Positions 54,475 through 63,985 of a stretch of 64,000 nucleotides of DNA are shown piece by piece (position 1 is the first letter of the stretch; each line of letters opens with the position of its first letter). Origin of the DNA: Rhizobium mongolense subsp. loessense (lineage in GTDB: Bacteria > Pseudomonadota > Alphaproteobacteria > Rhizobiales > Rhizobiaceae). The notes under the pieces were generated by a model that was not told the DNA's origin, searched no databases, and saw only the letters and a list, made by a program, of their open reading frames with translations. The position numbers and the translations under genes were made by a program. The stretch lies in contig NZ_FMTM01000002.1 of assembly GCF_900099775.1 (NCBI RefSeq), forward strand, positions 248,001 to 312,000, in the 5' to 3' direction.

Positions 54475-55317
54475 TCATCCCTGCTGATAGAGCGCGAAGG
54501 CGTCCTCGCTGCTCGCATCCTCGTGTACGATCGCCATGAGCCCGCGCACGACGGCGCTCGGATTGGCATGTTGGTAGATGTTGCGGCCATAGACCATGCC
54601 CACCGCACCTTGCCGCATCAAGGCCGCGGACTTGGCGAACACGGCGCGCAGGTCTTCCTTGCCGCCGCCGCGCACCAGAACCGGGCAGCGCGCAGCCTCG
54701 ACCACGCGGTGAAAATCTTCCGTATTCGCCGTCGGATCCGCCTTGACTATGTCCGCGCCCATCTCGCGGGCAAGCCGCGTCAGCGTCACGATCTTGTCGG
54801 CATCGCCATCGACCATGTAGCCGCCGCGTTCAGTGACCGGCTGCATGACGAGCGGCTCGATCATCAGCGGCACACCGTACTTTTCGCAGTCTGCCCGCAC
54901 GCGAGAAATGTTGTGCACGCACTGGCGGAAGAGATCCGGCTCGTCGGGCAGCATGAAGAGGTTGACCACCACGCAGGCGGCATCCATCTGCAACGCGCCG
55001 ATCAGCGGCTCCGCCTCGTTCTGCAACACCGCCCACATGTCGCGATGGCGGATCCGGTTATAGGGGTTGCCCATGTCGATGCGCATGACGAGCGCCGGCT
55101 TCTCCTTGCCGGCAATGTTCTGCAGCAGGTCGGCTTGGCCGTAGTTCATCTGGATCGCATCCGGCTTCGCATCGACCAGCGCGTTCACGATGGCCGGCAT
55201 GTTCTCCAGTCCATCGAGGAAGGACGGTTCGTTGCACACGCCGTGATCGATCGCCACGTCCAGGCAACGGCCGTTGCCGAACAGTCGGTTCATCCGGATC
55301 TTGCGGTTGTCTCGCAT
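54475..55317 (-). CDS. DhnA/LsrF-type class I aldolase
   Basis: A 280-residue class I aldolase of the DeoC/LacD-DhnA group, with the Schiff-base Lys in GADIVKADPT, phosphate-binding GGGKE near residue 216, and the start CLDVAIDHGVCNE. LsrF and fructose-bisphosphate aldolase class IB are relatives. AAAGGAG before 55317 favours this start even though it overlaps the preceding dehydrogenase gene by 28 bases; a start at 55293 would give an ATGA overlap but lacks a ribosome site. It probably cleaves the phosphorylated sugar made by the kinase and dehydrogenase. Confidence 0.85.
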   Translation of the reverse strand: MRDNRKIRMNRLFGNGRCLDVAIDHGVCNEPSFLDGLENMPAIVNALVDAKPDAIQMNYGQADLLQNIAGKEKPALVMRIDMGNPYNRIRHRDMWAVLQNEAEPLIGALQMDAACVVVNLFMLPDEPDLFRQCVHNISRVRADCEKYGVPLMIEPLVMQPVTERGGYMVDGDADKIVTLTRLAREMGADIVKADPTANTEDFHRVVEAARCPVLVRGGGKEDLRAVFAKSAALMRQGAVGMVYGRNIYQHANPSAVVRGLMAIVHEDASSEDAFALYQQG

Positions 55318-57041
55318 GCTTCACTCCTTTGTTTGTTCCTTGCCGAAAGGGTTGCCTCCGCGACGCCGTGGCGCTCGCGCATGAGGGTGAGAAAACGGGT
55401 GCGCTCTTCGTCCTTGCGCTGCACTGGCCAGCCCTTCTCGTCGGCGAGGAGGTCGAGCGCGGTCTCGGCCATGTCGAGGGAAAGCTCACCGGTGATGGCA
55501 AGTGTCGTGCGCCGGAGGAGCAGGTCGTCCAGATGCTCGACCGCCTCCGTGCGGATGAGATGCAGGAGCTCCCGGGCGCTGTAGCCGGCATGAGGCAAAA
55601 GGTTGTCCGGCCCCGCGGCGGTGAAGCGGGCAACGGCCTTCGCATCTGTACCATAGCGCTCGAAAAGCGTTGCGACGCGATCGAGGGAAAGGCCTGTCGA
55701 TTCCGACAGGTCCCGAATCCAGCCGCTACGGTCTATCGGAAATGCCCGTCCGCCGCCGAAAGTGCGGTCCGCCGTGTCGAAGAGGCGGCTCCGGTCAAGC
55801 CGTTCCAACGCCATGTCGGCGGCGAGTTGGCCGAAGGAGCGAAAGGTCGTCCACTTGCCGCCGATCATGCAGAGCACTGGTGGCCCGCCGTCGCGGCCTT
55901 CGAGAACGGTGCAATAATGGTCACGCGGGATGCGGCCGGTGAAGCTGTCATTGCTTGCCGGCAGCGGGCGCACGCCTGCGAACTGGAAGACGATCTCTTC
56001 CGGGCGGATGCGGACACCCGGCAACACGAAGGCGAGCGATTGCAGGATATAATCCCGCTCGTCGGCCTCGCAGCGCACCGTTGCGGGGTCGTCCACGCGG
56101 ATATCCGTCGAGCCGACGAGCACCTTGCCGAGATAAGGAAAGAGGATGCAGATGCGCCCGTCCTCGTTCTCGTAGTAGATCATGTGGCCATCGAGCATGT
56201 CGCGAAGCCCCGCATGGTCGATGATGAGGTGCGAGCCCTTCGTGCCGCCGATCAGCGGCGCGGGACGAGCTGCCTCAGGAAAGAGCGCGCCATTGGCGAT
56301 ATCAATCCAGCCGCCTGTCGCGTTGACGACCAGTGACGGCTTGATTGCCAAGGTTTCGCCCGAAATCTTGTCGTGCAGCAGAAACTCCCCGCCCCGTGCA
56401 TGCTCGATCGTCGCATAGTTCAAGGCGCCGGCGCTCGGGCCGGCCAAGAGCCCATCAAGCAGGAGCTCAATGCCGATGCGCTCCGGGTGACTCACCCAGG
56501 CATCATAATAGGTGGCGGAGTTGCGGATCGCCGGATTGAGCGCCGGCCATTTCGCAAGCGTGCTTTTGCGACCGCGAAACTGATGGCGTGGCATCAGGGC
56601 GCGCTTGCGCGTCAGGAAGTCGTAGATGCTCAGTCCAGCCTTGATGGCGACGGTGCCGCGGCGGCTCGGCCGACGGGTGAGCCCCAGAAAGCGCACGATG
56701 CCGTTTGCCAGCCCGGAAAAGATATCGAAGATCGGCACCATGGTCGGCAGCGGAGCGACATAGTGAGGGGCATTGCGCAGCAACCGGTCGCGCTCGACGA
56801 GCGATTCCTGCACGAGGTTGAACTCACCGTTTTCAAGGTAGCGCAGTCCGCCATGCACCATGCGCGAGAGCCCGGCGCTGGCCCCGGAGCAATAGTCGCC
56901 CTTCTCCACGATGAGCACGTTGACGCCCTGCAGCGCCAGCTCGCGGAACACGCTGAGACCGTTGATGCCGCCGCCAAGGACGCACACGTCCACCTTCGGG
57001 CTTCGGCGAAGCCCGTCCAATGTCTGTTCGCGGTTCATCAT
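55290..57041 (-). CDS. GlpD/EryB-like FAD-dependent glycerol-3-phosphate (polyol phosphate) dehydrogenase
   Basis: A 583-residue flavoprotein of the GlpD/EryB family: FAD motif VCVLGGGINGLSVFRELAL, then LSRMVHGGLRYLENGEF, GGTKGSHLIIDH, VLVGSTDIRVDDP and IGGKWTTFRSFG. GlpD oxidises glycerol-3-phosphate; EryB oxidises erythritol-4-phosphate. With a linked FGGY kinase and SorC regulator, the EryA/EryB comparison is attractive, but the aldolase and AKR genes do not occur in the classical ery operon, so the substrate remains open. Confidence 0.88.
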   Translation of the reverse strand: MMNREQTLDGLRRSPKVDVCVLGGGINGLSVFRELALQGVNVLIVEKGDYCSGASAGLSRMVHGGLRYLENGEFNLVQESLVERDRLLRNAPHYVAPLPTMVPIFDIFSGLANGIVRFLGLTRRPSRRGTVAIKAGLSIYDFLTRKRALMPRHQFRGRKSTLAKWPALNPAIRNSATYYDAWVSHPERIGIELLLDGLLAGPSAGALNYATIEHARGGEFLLHDKISGETLAIKPSLVVNATGGWIDIANGALFPEAARPAPLIGGTKGSHLIIDHAGLRDMLDGHMIYYENEDGRICILFPYLGKVLVGSTDIRVDDPATVRCEADERDYILQSLAFVLPGVRIRPEEIVFQFAGVRPLPASNDSFTGRIPRDHYCTVLEGRDGGPPVLCMIGGKWTTFRSFGQLAADMALERLDRSRLFDTADRTFGGGRAFPIDRSGWIRDLSESTGLSLDRVATLFERYGTDAKAVARFTAAGPDNLLPHAGYSARELLHLIRTEAVEHLDDLLLRRTTLAITGELSLDMAETALDLLADEKGWPVQRKDEERTRFLTLMRERHGVAEATLSARNKQRSEACETTARSG

Positions 57042-57050
57042 GACAATCCG

Positions 57051-58046
57051 TTATCCGTCCATGTTGGCCAGCTTCGCCGATAGGGCGGCGTCGATGGCCG
57101 CGAGATCTTCCGAAGACAGCCGAAGCGTGCCGGCCCGGGCATTGTCGAGGGCCTGTGCCGGGTTGCGCGCGCCGCAAAGGGCAAAAGTCACACCTGGCTG
57201 CGCCAGTGTCCAAGCGATCACCGTCTGGGCGATGCTCGCATCGTGACGGTTCGCGACGGGCCGGATCGCGTCGGAGAAATCCCGCGCCTTCTGCCGGTTG
57301 GCGACGGAAAAGCGCGGATTGTCCTTGCGCTGATCGTCACCGGAGAAGGTCCGATCCGGCCCGATGCTGCCCGAAAGTAGCCCGAGCGCCAACGAGGAAT
57401 AACTGAGCGTCGATACGCCGTTTGCAACGCTGAGCGGCAAAAGGTCCGCCTCGATCTCTCGATCGATCATGCTGTACCGCTCCTGGATCGCGTCAAGCGA
57501 GCCAGTGGCTATGTACTGCTCAAGCACGGACCGTTCGACATTGCTGGCGCCGATGGCGCGGATCTTGCCGGTCCGCTGCAGTTCCTCCAGCGCCGCGACG
57601 GTCTCCTCGACCGGCGTCGTCACGTCCTGCCAATGGGTGATGTAGAGGTCGATATAATCCGTGCCGAGCCGGCGCAGGCTGTCCTCCACTTCATGGACAA
57701 TCGAATCCGCGCCGAGATAGCGGTGAACCGGCTTGCCATCCTGGTCGAACAAGTGATTACCCTTGTGCGTGTGCCAGACGAGGCCACATTTCGTAGCGAT
57801 CACTGCCTTGTCACGCCGGCCGGCAAGCGCCTTGCCGACAATTTCCTCCGAGCGGCCGAGCCCGTAGGCGGGCGCCGTATCGATGAGCGTCACGCCGGCT
57901 TCAAGCGAGGCCTGAATGGCTGCGATGGATTGCGCCTCATCGGTTCCCCCCCACATCCAGCCGCCGATCGCCCAGGTGCCGAGCCCAACGGCCGACGCCT
58001 TGACGCCCGAGCGCCCGATCTCGCGCATCAGCTGTTCGCCGCTCAT
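57051..58046 (-). CDS. Aldo/keto reductase in the polyol operon
   Basis: A 331-residue NAD(P)H-dependent aldo/keto reductase: VGLGTWAIGGWMWGG, catalytic Asp/Tyr in LIDTAPAYGLG, Lys in VIATKCGL, His in YITHWQD and the C-terminal LCGARNPAQALDN cofactor motif. It would interconvert a carbonyl and an alcohol on the imported sugar or polyol. The ATG at 58046 overlaps the SorC regulator stop by ATGA. Confidence 0.9.
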   Translation of the reverse strand: MSGEQLMREIGRSGVKASAVGLGTWAIGGWMWGGTDEAQSIAAIQASLEAGVTLIDTAPAYGLGRSEEIVGKALAGRRDKAVIATKCGLVWHTHKGNHLFDQDGKPVHRYLGADSIVHEVEDSLRRLGTDYIDLYITHWQDVTTPVEETVAALEELQRTGKIRAIGASNVERSVLEQYIATGSLDAIQERYSMIDREIEADLLPLSVANGVSTLSYSSLALGLLSGSIGPDRTFSGDDQRKDNPRFSVANRQKARDFSDAIRPVANRHDASIAQTVIAWTLAQPGVTFALCGARNPAQALDNARAGTLRLSSEDLAAIDAALSAKLANMDG

Positions 58047-59050
58047 GCCGAAACCCCTTGCTTGGATGCAATTTCAAGAATGCGTGCCCCGGTCGCCTCG
58101 TCGGTGACGAGCGTGTCGAGATGGTTGCCGCGCAGGACGCTGAGGATCGGGCCTGCCTTGTTCGGGCCGCTGGCGACGCCGATCTTCATCGGAATCGAGG
58201 CGAATTCCGCCAGGGTAAGCGACACCAGCGAACGATTGAGGCTGTAGTCGCAGACCCGGCCCTGGTCATCGAGCAGGTGGGCAAGCAATTCGCAGCTTGC
58301 GCCCGAGCGCTCGATCGCCGCCCGATCAGTACTGGAGGAGGGATGCAGGTCGTAGTAGCTGGAGTCGTCCGTTAGGATCGAGCCGATGCCGACGACCGCC
58401 ACCTTCGCCTCGCGCGCACGTTTGAAGACGTCGGCGACGGAGCGCATGTTGATCAGCATCGCCCGCTGCTCGGCGTCGTCGGCAAAGAGGGGCGCGTGGA
58501 TCTGGTAGGAACGCCCGCCGAGCCGGTCGGCCATCAGGGTCGAAACATGGTTGACGTCGGTATAGTGCTTGCCCTGGACGCAGCCAGTTGCCGGAATGAC
58601 CTCGACATCAAAGCGGCGCGGCGGCTGCAGACCGGCGACGACGGCGCTCACCCCTTTGCCGCCAGTGATGCAGATTGTGTCACCGTCGCCGAGCTCCTCC
58701 ATCAGCAGGCGCGCCGCAGCCTCCCCGACCGCCTGGAGCGCGGTCTGCGGATTGTCCGAGACGGTCGGGACCACGATCGCGCGGCTGATGCCGCCGAGTG
58801 CCAGAAGCCGCTCCTCCATGTCGACCAGCGGCTCGACCGGAGACTTGATCTTGATCTCGACGAGGCCGAGCTGACGGCCGCGTTTGATGAGGCGGTTGAC
58901 GGTGGCTTGCGAGATGCCGAGCTGGCCGGCAACCTGTGCCTGCGTCAGGCCCTCCATAAAGTGAAGGACGAGCGCCTGGTGCATCTGGCGGGCGATGACA
59001 ATCTCCTCGCGCGGTACTGTCGTCTTGGGTTTCAATTTCGCAATTGACAT
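58043..59050 (-). CDS. SorC/DeoR-like sugar-binding transcriptional regulator
   Basis: A 335-residue SorC-family regulator: N-terminal helix-turn-helix (GLTQAQVAGQLGISQATVNR, about residues 34-53) and a C-terminal effector domain (CITGGKGVSAVV, VVGIGSILTDDSSYYD, IGVASGPNKAGPIL). EryD, LsrR and SorC belong to this family and respond to phosphorylated sugars. It lies inside the operon between permease and AKR genes, so it likely regulates its own operon through the palindrome at 62822-62844. Confidence 0.9.
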   Translation of the reverse strand: MSIAKLKPKTTVPREEIVIARQMHQALVLHFMEGLTQAQVAGQLGISQATVNRLIKRGRQLGLVEIKIKSPVEPLVDMEERLLALGGISRAIVVPTVSDNPQTALQAVGEAAARLLMEELGDGDTICITGGKGVSAVVAGLQPPRRFDVEVIPATGCVQGKHYTDVNHVSTLMADRLGGRSYQIHAPLFADDAEQRAMLINMRSVADVFKRAREAKVAVVGIGSILTDDSSYYDLHPSSSTDRAAIERSGASCELLAHLLDDQGRVCDYSLNRSLVSLTLAEFASIPMKIGVASGPNKAGPILSVLRGNHLDTLVTDEATGARILEIASKQGVSA

Positions 59051-59051
59051 G

Positions 59052-60041
59052 TCAGGCGGCTTTCTGCTTGTGCAGGAAATGGTCGATGGAAACGGCAGCG
59101 AGCAGAATGCACCCCTTGATCATGTCCTGCCAATAGACTGAAACATCGAGCAGGATCAGAGAGCTGGTGACGACAGAGAGAAGAGCGATGCCGAGGATGG
59201 CGCCGAGTATCGTGCCGGAGCCGCCGTTGAGCGAGGCGCCGCCGATCACCGCCGCGGCGATGATGTTGAGTTCCATGCCAACGCCGAAGGTTGGAGTCGC
59301 CGCGCCGAAACGGGACATGTAGATGACGCCTGCGACACCGGCGAGCGTGGAGCAGAGCACCGTCACCCAGAATTTCACGTGATTGGTCTTGATGCCGGAG
59401 TAGAGCGCGGCCTTCTCGTTGCTGCCCGTATAGAAGACTTTGCGGAAGGCGGTGGCCCGGCGCAGCAGGAAATCGAACAGGACGACGACGGCGACGAAGA
59501 TCAAGATGACGTAGGGTACGCCGTAAAACGTGCCCTGCCCCACCGCCTTGAAGCCCGCCGGCAGCGTGAAGAGCGAGAGCGGCGTGCCCTTTGTGATAAT
59601 GAGGCAAAGGCCGCGCACGATCACCATTGCCGCAAGCGAGGTGATGAAGTGATTGAGTCCCACGACCGTCACAAAGAAGCCCATTATGCCGCCGATCGTG
59701 CTGCTTGCGAGGATGCCGATGAGCGAGGCCGTCCACGGGTCGAGCCCGGCGAGGAAGAGCGAGCCCGAGAGCACCATCGCGAAGCAGACCACGGAGCCGA
59801 CCGCGAGATCGATGCCGCCGACGATGAGCAGGATCGTCATACCCACGACAACGATGCCTTCAACGGAAAAGCTCATCAGCATGGCACGGAAATTGCCAAG
59901 CGTCAGGAAGTGCGGGGAGGCAAAGCTCATGATCACGCAGAGCGCGAGGATGATCGCGATCAGCCCCGCCTCGCGCATTGTGCCGATGCGTTTGAAGGAC
60001 GCTGTCTTCGGCGCGCCTGTCGCCAACGTGTCGATTGCCAT
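59052..60041 (-). CDS. ABC sugar transporter permease (RbsC-type)
   Basis: A 329-residue membrane permease with 8-10 hydrophobic segments and the RbsC-family features VGMTILLIVGGIDLAVGSV, GLNHFITSLAAMVIVRGL and AAAVIGGASLNGGSG. It forms the channel of a ribose-type importer with the ATPase and binding protein upstream. ATG 60041 (MAIDTL) is taken as the start; the longer frame is arginine-rich and unlike the family. Confidence 0.92.
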   Translation of the reverse strand: MAIDTLATGAPKTASFKRIGTMREAGLIAIILALCVIMSFASPHFLTLGNFRAMLMSFSVEGIVVVGMTILLIVGGIDLAVGSVVCFAMVLSGSLFLAGLDPWTASLIGILASSTIGGIMGFFVTVVGLNHFITSLAAMVIVRGLCLIITKGTPLSLFTLPAGFKAVGQGTFYGVPYVILIFVAVVVLFDFLLRRATAFRKVFYTGSNEKAALYSGIKTNHVKFWVTVLCSTLAGVAGVIYMSRFGAATPTFGVGMELNIIAAAVIGGASLNGGSGTILGAILGIALLSVVTSSLILLDVSVYWQDMIKGCILLAAVSIDHFLHKQKAA

Positions 60042-60063
60042 TCCCGTCTCTCCCACTTTGTTC

Positions 60064-61590
<1,527 letters not shown>

Positions 61591-61654
61591 CGTCTTCCTC
61601 CCTCTCCATCACGACCATCCGCACCCTTGAGTGCGGATGGCAATCTTCAGAAGC

Positions 61655-62683
61655 CTATTCCTCGATGCCCTTCGTGCCGCGCCGCTTCAGGTACTTGTCC
61701 CAGTAGAAGTCGTCGGCGTTTTTCGCCGTCACAATAGACAGGCCGTTATCGACGACCGGGATGCTCATTGGGTTGAATCCGGAGCGCTTGGCATCGTTCA
61801 TCGGGTCGATCAGTTCCGGATGCTCGGCGAACCACAAAAGCATGAAGCCCATATAGCCCTGCATGCCCTGGTTCGGATTGATCGAGCCGAAGACTTCACC
61901 GGCCTTGATCATGTCGAGGATGTTGGCATTGACATCTGCGCACATGACGAGGACCTTGCCGCCGCTTTCCTTGTTTGCCTGCGCAGCGCCGATCGCCGAG
62001 TTCGCTTCGGGCATGAAGACGGCGCCGAGGTTCGGATTGGCCTGGATAAGACTCGAAAGCCCCTGATAGGCCTTGGTCGGGTCCTGGTTTGAAGCAGCGC
62101 GGCCGACGAGCTTCATGTCCGGCCACTTCTCTTCCATACGGGCTATGAAGGCGGCGATCCGCTTGTCGTGGTTGTCCTGGCCCGGATTTTCGAGAACCGC
62201 ATATTCACCCTTGCCGCCCATCTTCTTGGCGATCGCATCGGCGGCATAGGTGCCCTCGCGGGTGTTGTCCGAGGTGATGAAGGAGACGCGCTTGGAAAGT
62301 GGCGAGTCGGCCGCAAACGTGACGACCGCCGTACCTTGGTCAATCGCGCGGTTGATTGGCTCGATGAAGGGATCTGAGTTCATCGGATGAACGAGAATGC
62401 CGGCCGGGTTCTGTGCCAACGCCTGGTCGAAGGTGGCGATCTGTTTGTTGACGTCATATTCCGGCGTGCCGGTATATTCCGTCTCACAGCCGAGCTGCTG
62501 GCCCGCCTGCTTGAACATCTCATAGACAGGGAACCAGTATTCCACGCCCGACACCATGACGTTCATGACGTATTTTTCGCCCGGCTTGCACCGGAACGGG
62601 TTCTCCGTTTCGGCGGCCGCGGAACCGGCAAAGAGCGTCGACGCAAGGACCGCCATCGCGGTCGTGCTGAAAAAAGTGCGCAA
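61655..62683 (-). CDS. Ribose-type ABC transporter substrate-binding protein, TTG start
   Basis: A 342-residue periplasmic binding protein: Sec signal peptide (FFSTTAMAVLASTLFAGSAAA), then the RbsB/Peripla_BP_4 fold (KYVMNVMVSGVEYWFPVYEM, GILVHPMNSDPFIEPINRAI, TFAADSPLSKRVSFITSDN). It begins with TTG; GAGGAGGA (minus strand, 62694-62687) lies 3 bases from the TTG by the end of the motif, and a 5-bp GC hairpin (62695-62708) abuts it. That Shine-Dalgarno is perfectly complementary to the CCTCCTC loops of the adjacent sRNA array. The ligand is a sugar or polyol, not identified. Confidence 0.9.
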   Translation of the reverse strand: MRTFFSTTAMAVLASTLFAGSAAAETENPFRCKPGEKYVMNVMVSGVEYWFPVYEMFKQAGQQLGCETEYTGTPEYDVNKQIATFDQALAQNPAGILVHPMNSDPFIEPINRAIDQGTAVVTFAADSPLSKRVSFITSDNTREGTYAADAIAKKMGGKGEYAVLENPGQDNHDKRIAAFIARMEEKWPDMKLVGRAASNQDPTKAYQGLSSLIQANPNLGAVFMPEANSAIGAAQANKESGGKVLVMCADVNANILDMIKAGEVFGSINPNQGMQGYMGFMLLWFAEHPELIDPMNDAKRSGFNPMSIPVVDNGLSIVTAKNADDFYWDKYLKRRGTKGIEE

Positions 62684-62821
62684 GTGTCCTCCTCGGGGCC
62701 AAAGCCCCTCCCAAAAAAGCCCGAAGGGCGCCAGACCGGCGCCGGTGATCGCAGTGATGACCGGATTTCCTCCTCGAAGTTCCGGTAGGAGTAGCTAAAC
62801 GCAATGCATCACGTCTGTCAA

Positions 62822-62844
62822 TATAATTCATCGCGTGAATTATA
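62822..62844. promoter_or_regulatory. Perfect palindrome, candidate SorC operator
   Basis: TATAATTCA at 62822-62830 and TGAATTATA at 62836-62844 are perfect 9-base inverted arms around TCGCG. A further ATTCAC half site follows at 62845-62850. It lies about 140 bases upstream of the binding-protein start, where an operator for the SorC regulator of the operon would be expected, and between that operon and the sRNA terminator. Confidence 0.65.
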
Positions 62845-62895
62845 ATTCACAGACGCTATCATCGCTACTTGGTGCTTAAGCAGAGCCCAGATACG

Positions 62896-63052
62896 AAAAA
62901 AGCCTGCCGCGGGAGGAGGTGCGGCAGGCTTTCAGGAAAACCGAACAGCGACTGGGAGGAGGAGAGCCGCCGTTCCTACAGACGTCCCTTGGGAGGAGGA
63001 GTGGGTCGCCTGAAACACGAAGCTCTGCGGGAGGAATGCAATTGCTTCGTTA
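62896..63052 (-). ncRNA. sRNA array with four CCTCCTCCC-type anti-Shine-Dalgarno loops (CcsR/cuckoo/alpha-r14-like)
   Basis: On the minus strand four stem-loops follow each other: 63050-63017 (7-bp outer stem, loop with TTCCTCCC), 63012-62979 (10 positions, one mismatch), 62974-62944 (10 positions with two G-U pairs) and 62932-62899 (12-bp perfect stem). The last three loops contain CCTCCTCCC or its one-base-extended form. The last hairpin is followed by TTTTTT (62901-62896), a classical intrinsic terminator. TATGAT (63064-63059) is a possible -10 element. Rhodobacter CcsR1-4 and rhizobial cuckoo/alpha-r14 sRNAs show the same motif in loops, downstream of a DUF1127 gene as here. It may be one RNA or be processed into two or more. 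Confidence 0.85.
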
Positions 63053-63188
63053 AGAGAGATCATACGCGATCGCTGGGCGGTTGATAGGCTTTATGTTGCA
63101 CTGCAGCTATGCAAGAAACACAAAGCCACCAGGCTCGCGATCGGCAAAAGCCCTGGGAGAACATGGAAACATGAAAATTGACGCGAAA

Positions 63189-63208
63189 ACGCCCGCATGA
63201 GCGGGCGT
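63189..63208 (-). terminator. Terminator-like hairpin after the DUF1127 gene
   Basis: ACGCCCGC (63189-63196) and GCGGGCGT (63201-63208) form a perfect 8-bp stem with a 4-base loop. On the minus strand it is followed by TTTTC, so it may end the DUF1127 transcript or attenuate read-through into the sRNA array. Confidence 0.6.
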
Positions 63209-63239
63209 CGGCAGCGTCGGCGAGCTTGGAGCAGCGCTA

Positions 63240-63386
63240 TTAGCGAGCGATAGATGCCCGGGCGATGCTACGAATATCGGCGCGGGCGATGCCGAGATCC
63301 TGCAATTCACGGCTGGACATCCGGCCAAGTTCGGAAACGGTCTGACGGTACTTGCGCCAGTTATTGAAAGAGCGTGCCACGTTCAT
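63240..63386 (-). CDS. DUF1127 small protein (CcaF1/YjiS-like)
   Basis: A 48-residue arginine-rich protein of the DUF1127 family: MNVARSFNNWRKYRQTVSEL, then RMSSRELQDLGIARADI. In Rhodobacter the DUF1127 protein CcaF1 binds RNA and affects maturation of the CcsR sRNAs encoded just downstream; rhizobial paralogues influence phosphate and carbon metabolism. AAGGGG before ATG 63386 is a strong ribosome site. The sRNA array begins about 190 bases downstream on the same strand. Confidence 0.93.
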   Translation of the reverse strand: MNVARSFNNWRKYRQTVSELGRMSSRELQDLGIARADIRSIARASIAR

Positions 63387-63456
63387 GATAATCCCCTTTC
63401 CTGAGGGCTTATGACGTCAGCAACCTGCTTGGCTCCGGCGTCGTTTCGATGATTGG

Positions 63457-63464
63457 AATATAGG
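63457..63464 (-). promoter_or_regulatory. Candidate -10 element (CCTATATT) for the DUF1127 gene
   Basis: CCTATATT on the minus strand (63464-63457) matches the RpoH-type -10 and would place transcription start about 63 bases before ATG 63386. A good -35 at the right distance was not found. RpoHI/RpoHII control is known for the Rhodobacter ccaF1-CcsR locus, hence the interest. Confidence 0.35.
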
Positions 63465-63688
63465 TGTTTCAATCGTTTTAAAACAGCGACAATCCGTCAC
63501 CGCAGCTATGCGTCTGGCGCATATGACCCGGGGTTCTTGCGACGATCCCCATTGGCTCGCTCTTTAGGCAGAGGCCTGAATGGCATCTAGCCGCCGATCT
63601 TAAAAGCCGCATCCTGCAAATGCGCCTCATTTGGACGCGATTGTCCGGACCACCTCAGGAGTATCCGCATCAGACGGTAAAATATTGA
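63465..63688. other. Intergenic region between DUF1127 and the EcfG-like promoter
   Basis: No supported gene, repeat or RNA was seen in these roughly 220 bases, which separate two divergent stress-type genes. Confidence 0.5.
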
Positions 63689-63714
63689 GGAACCGACACC
63701 CCTCCCCGCCAGTT
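63689..63714 (+). promoter_or_regulatory. Candidate EcfG/RpoE2-type promoter before the 63739 gene
   Basis: GGAAC at 63689-63693, 17 bases, AGTT at 63711-63714. The flanking CCTCCCCGCCAGTTCT block closely matches that at 25041, and a similar AAAGGA ribosome site follows, as if both genes share a stress-promoter cassette. Confidence 0.6.
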
Positions 63715-63738
63715 CTCCTTTCACGAAAGGAAAACTCA

Positions 63739-63981
63739 ATGGCAAATGAACTCGAAGCCGGCTTCACCGGATCGCCAGTTGAAAAACCTGAGGGCATCCG
63801 GAAAGTCGCATCTGACACCGCCTCCGCAATCAAGCGCGAGGCCAACGCTGTCGCAGTCGGCGTGACAGACCATCCGCAGGCCGCAAGCTCACTCATCCTC
63901 GGGATCGGAGCGGCAGCCTTCGGCATTGGCTACCTGCTGGGCAGGTCGTCCGTCTCCACCAGAAATCGGCATTGGAGGTAA
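63739..63981 (+). CDS. Small stress-type membrane protein, 80 aa
   Basis: An 80-residue protein with a hydrophilic N-terminal part (KVASDTASAIKREANAVAVG) and one C-terminal membrane helix (SLILGIGAAAFGIGYLLGRS), a layout seen in ElaB/DUF883-like inner-membrane proteins, though I cannot assign the family firmly. AAAGGA lies 6 bases before ATG 63739, behind an EcfG-like promoter. Likely a general stress gene; role unknown. Confidence 0.65.
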   Translation: MANELEAGFTGSPVEKPEGIRKVASDTASAIKREANAVAVGVTDHPQAASSLILGIGAAAFGIGYLLGRSSVSTRNRHWR

Positions 63982-63985
63982 TGAC

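Noticed and set aside
62911-63035. Repeated GGGAGGAGG on the plus strand as multiple ribosome sites or a tandem DNA repeat
   Set aside because: No start codon or frame follows the repeats. The flanking sequences form stems only when the repeats are loops, and the T-run lies on the minus strand, so a minus-strand structured RNA explains them better.
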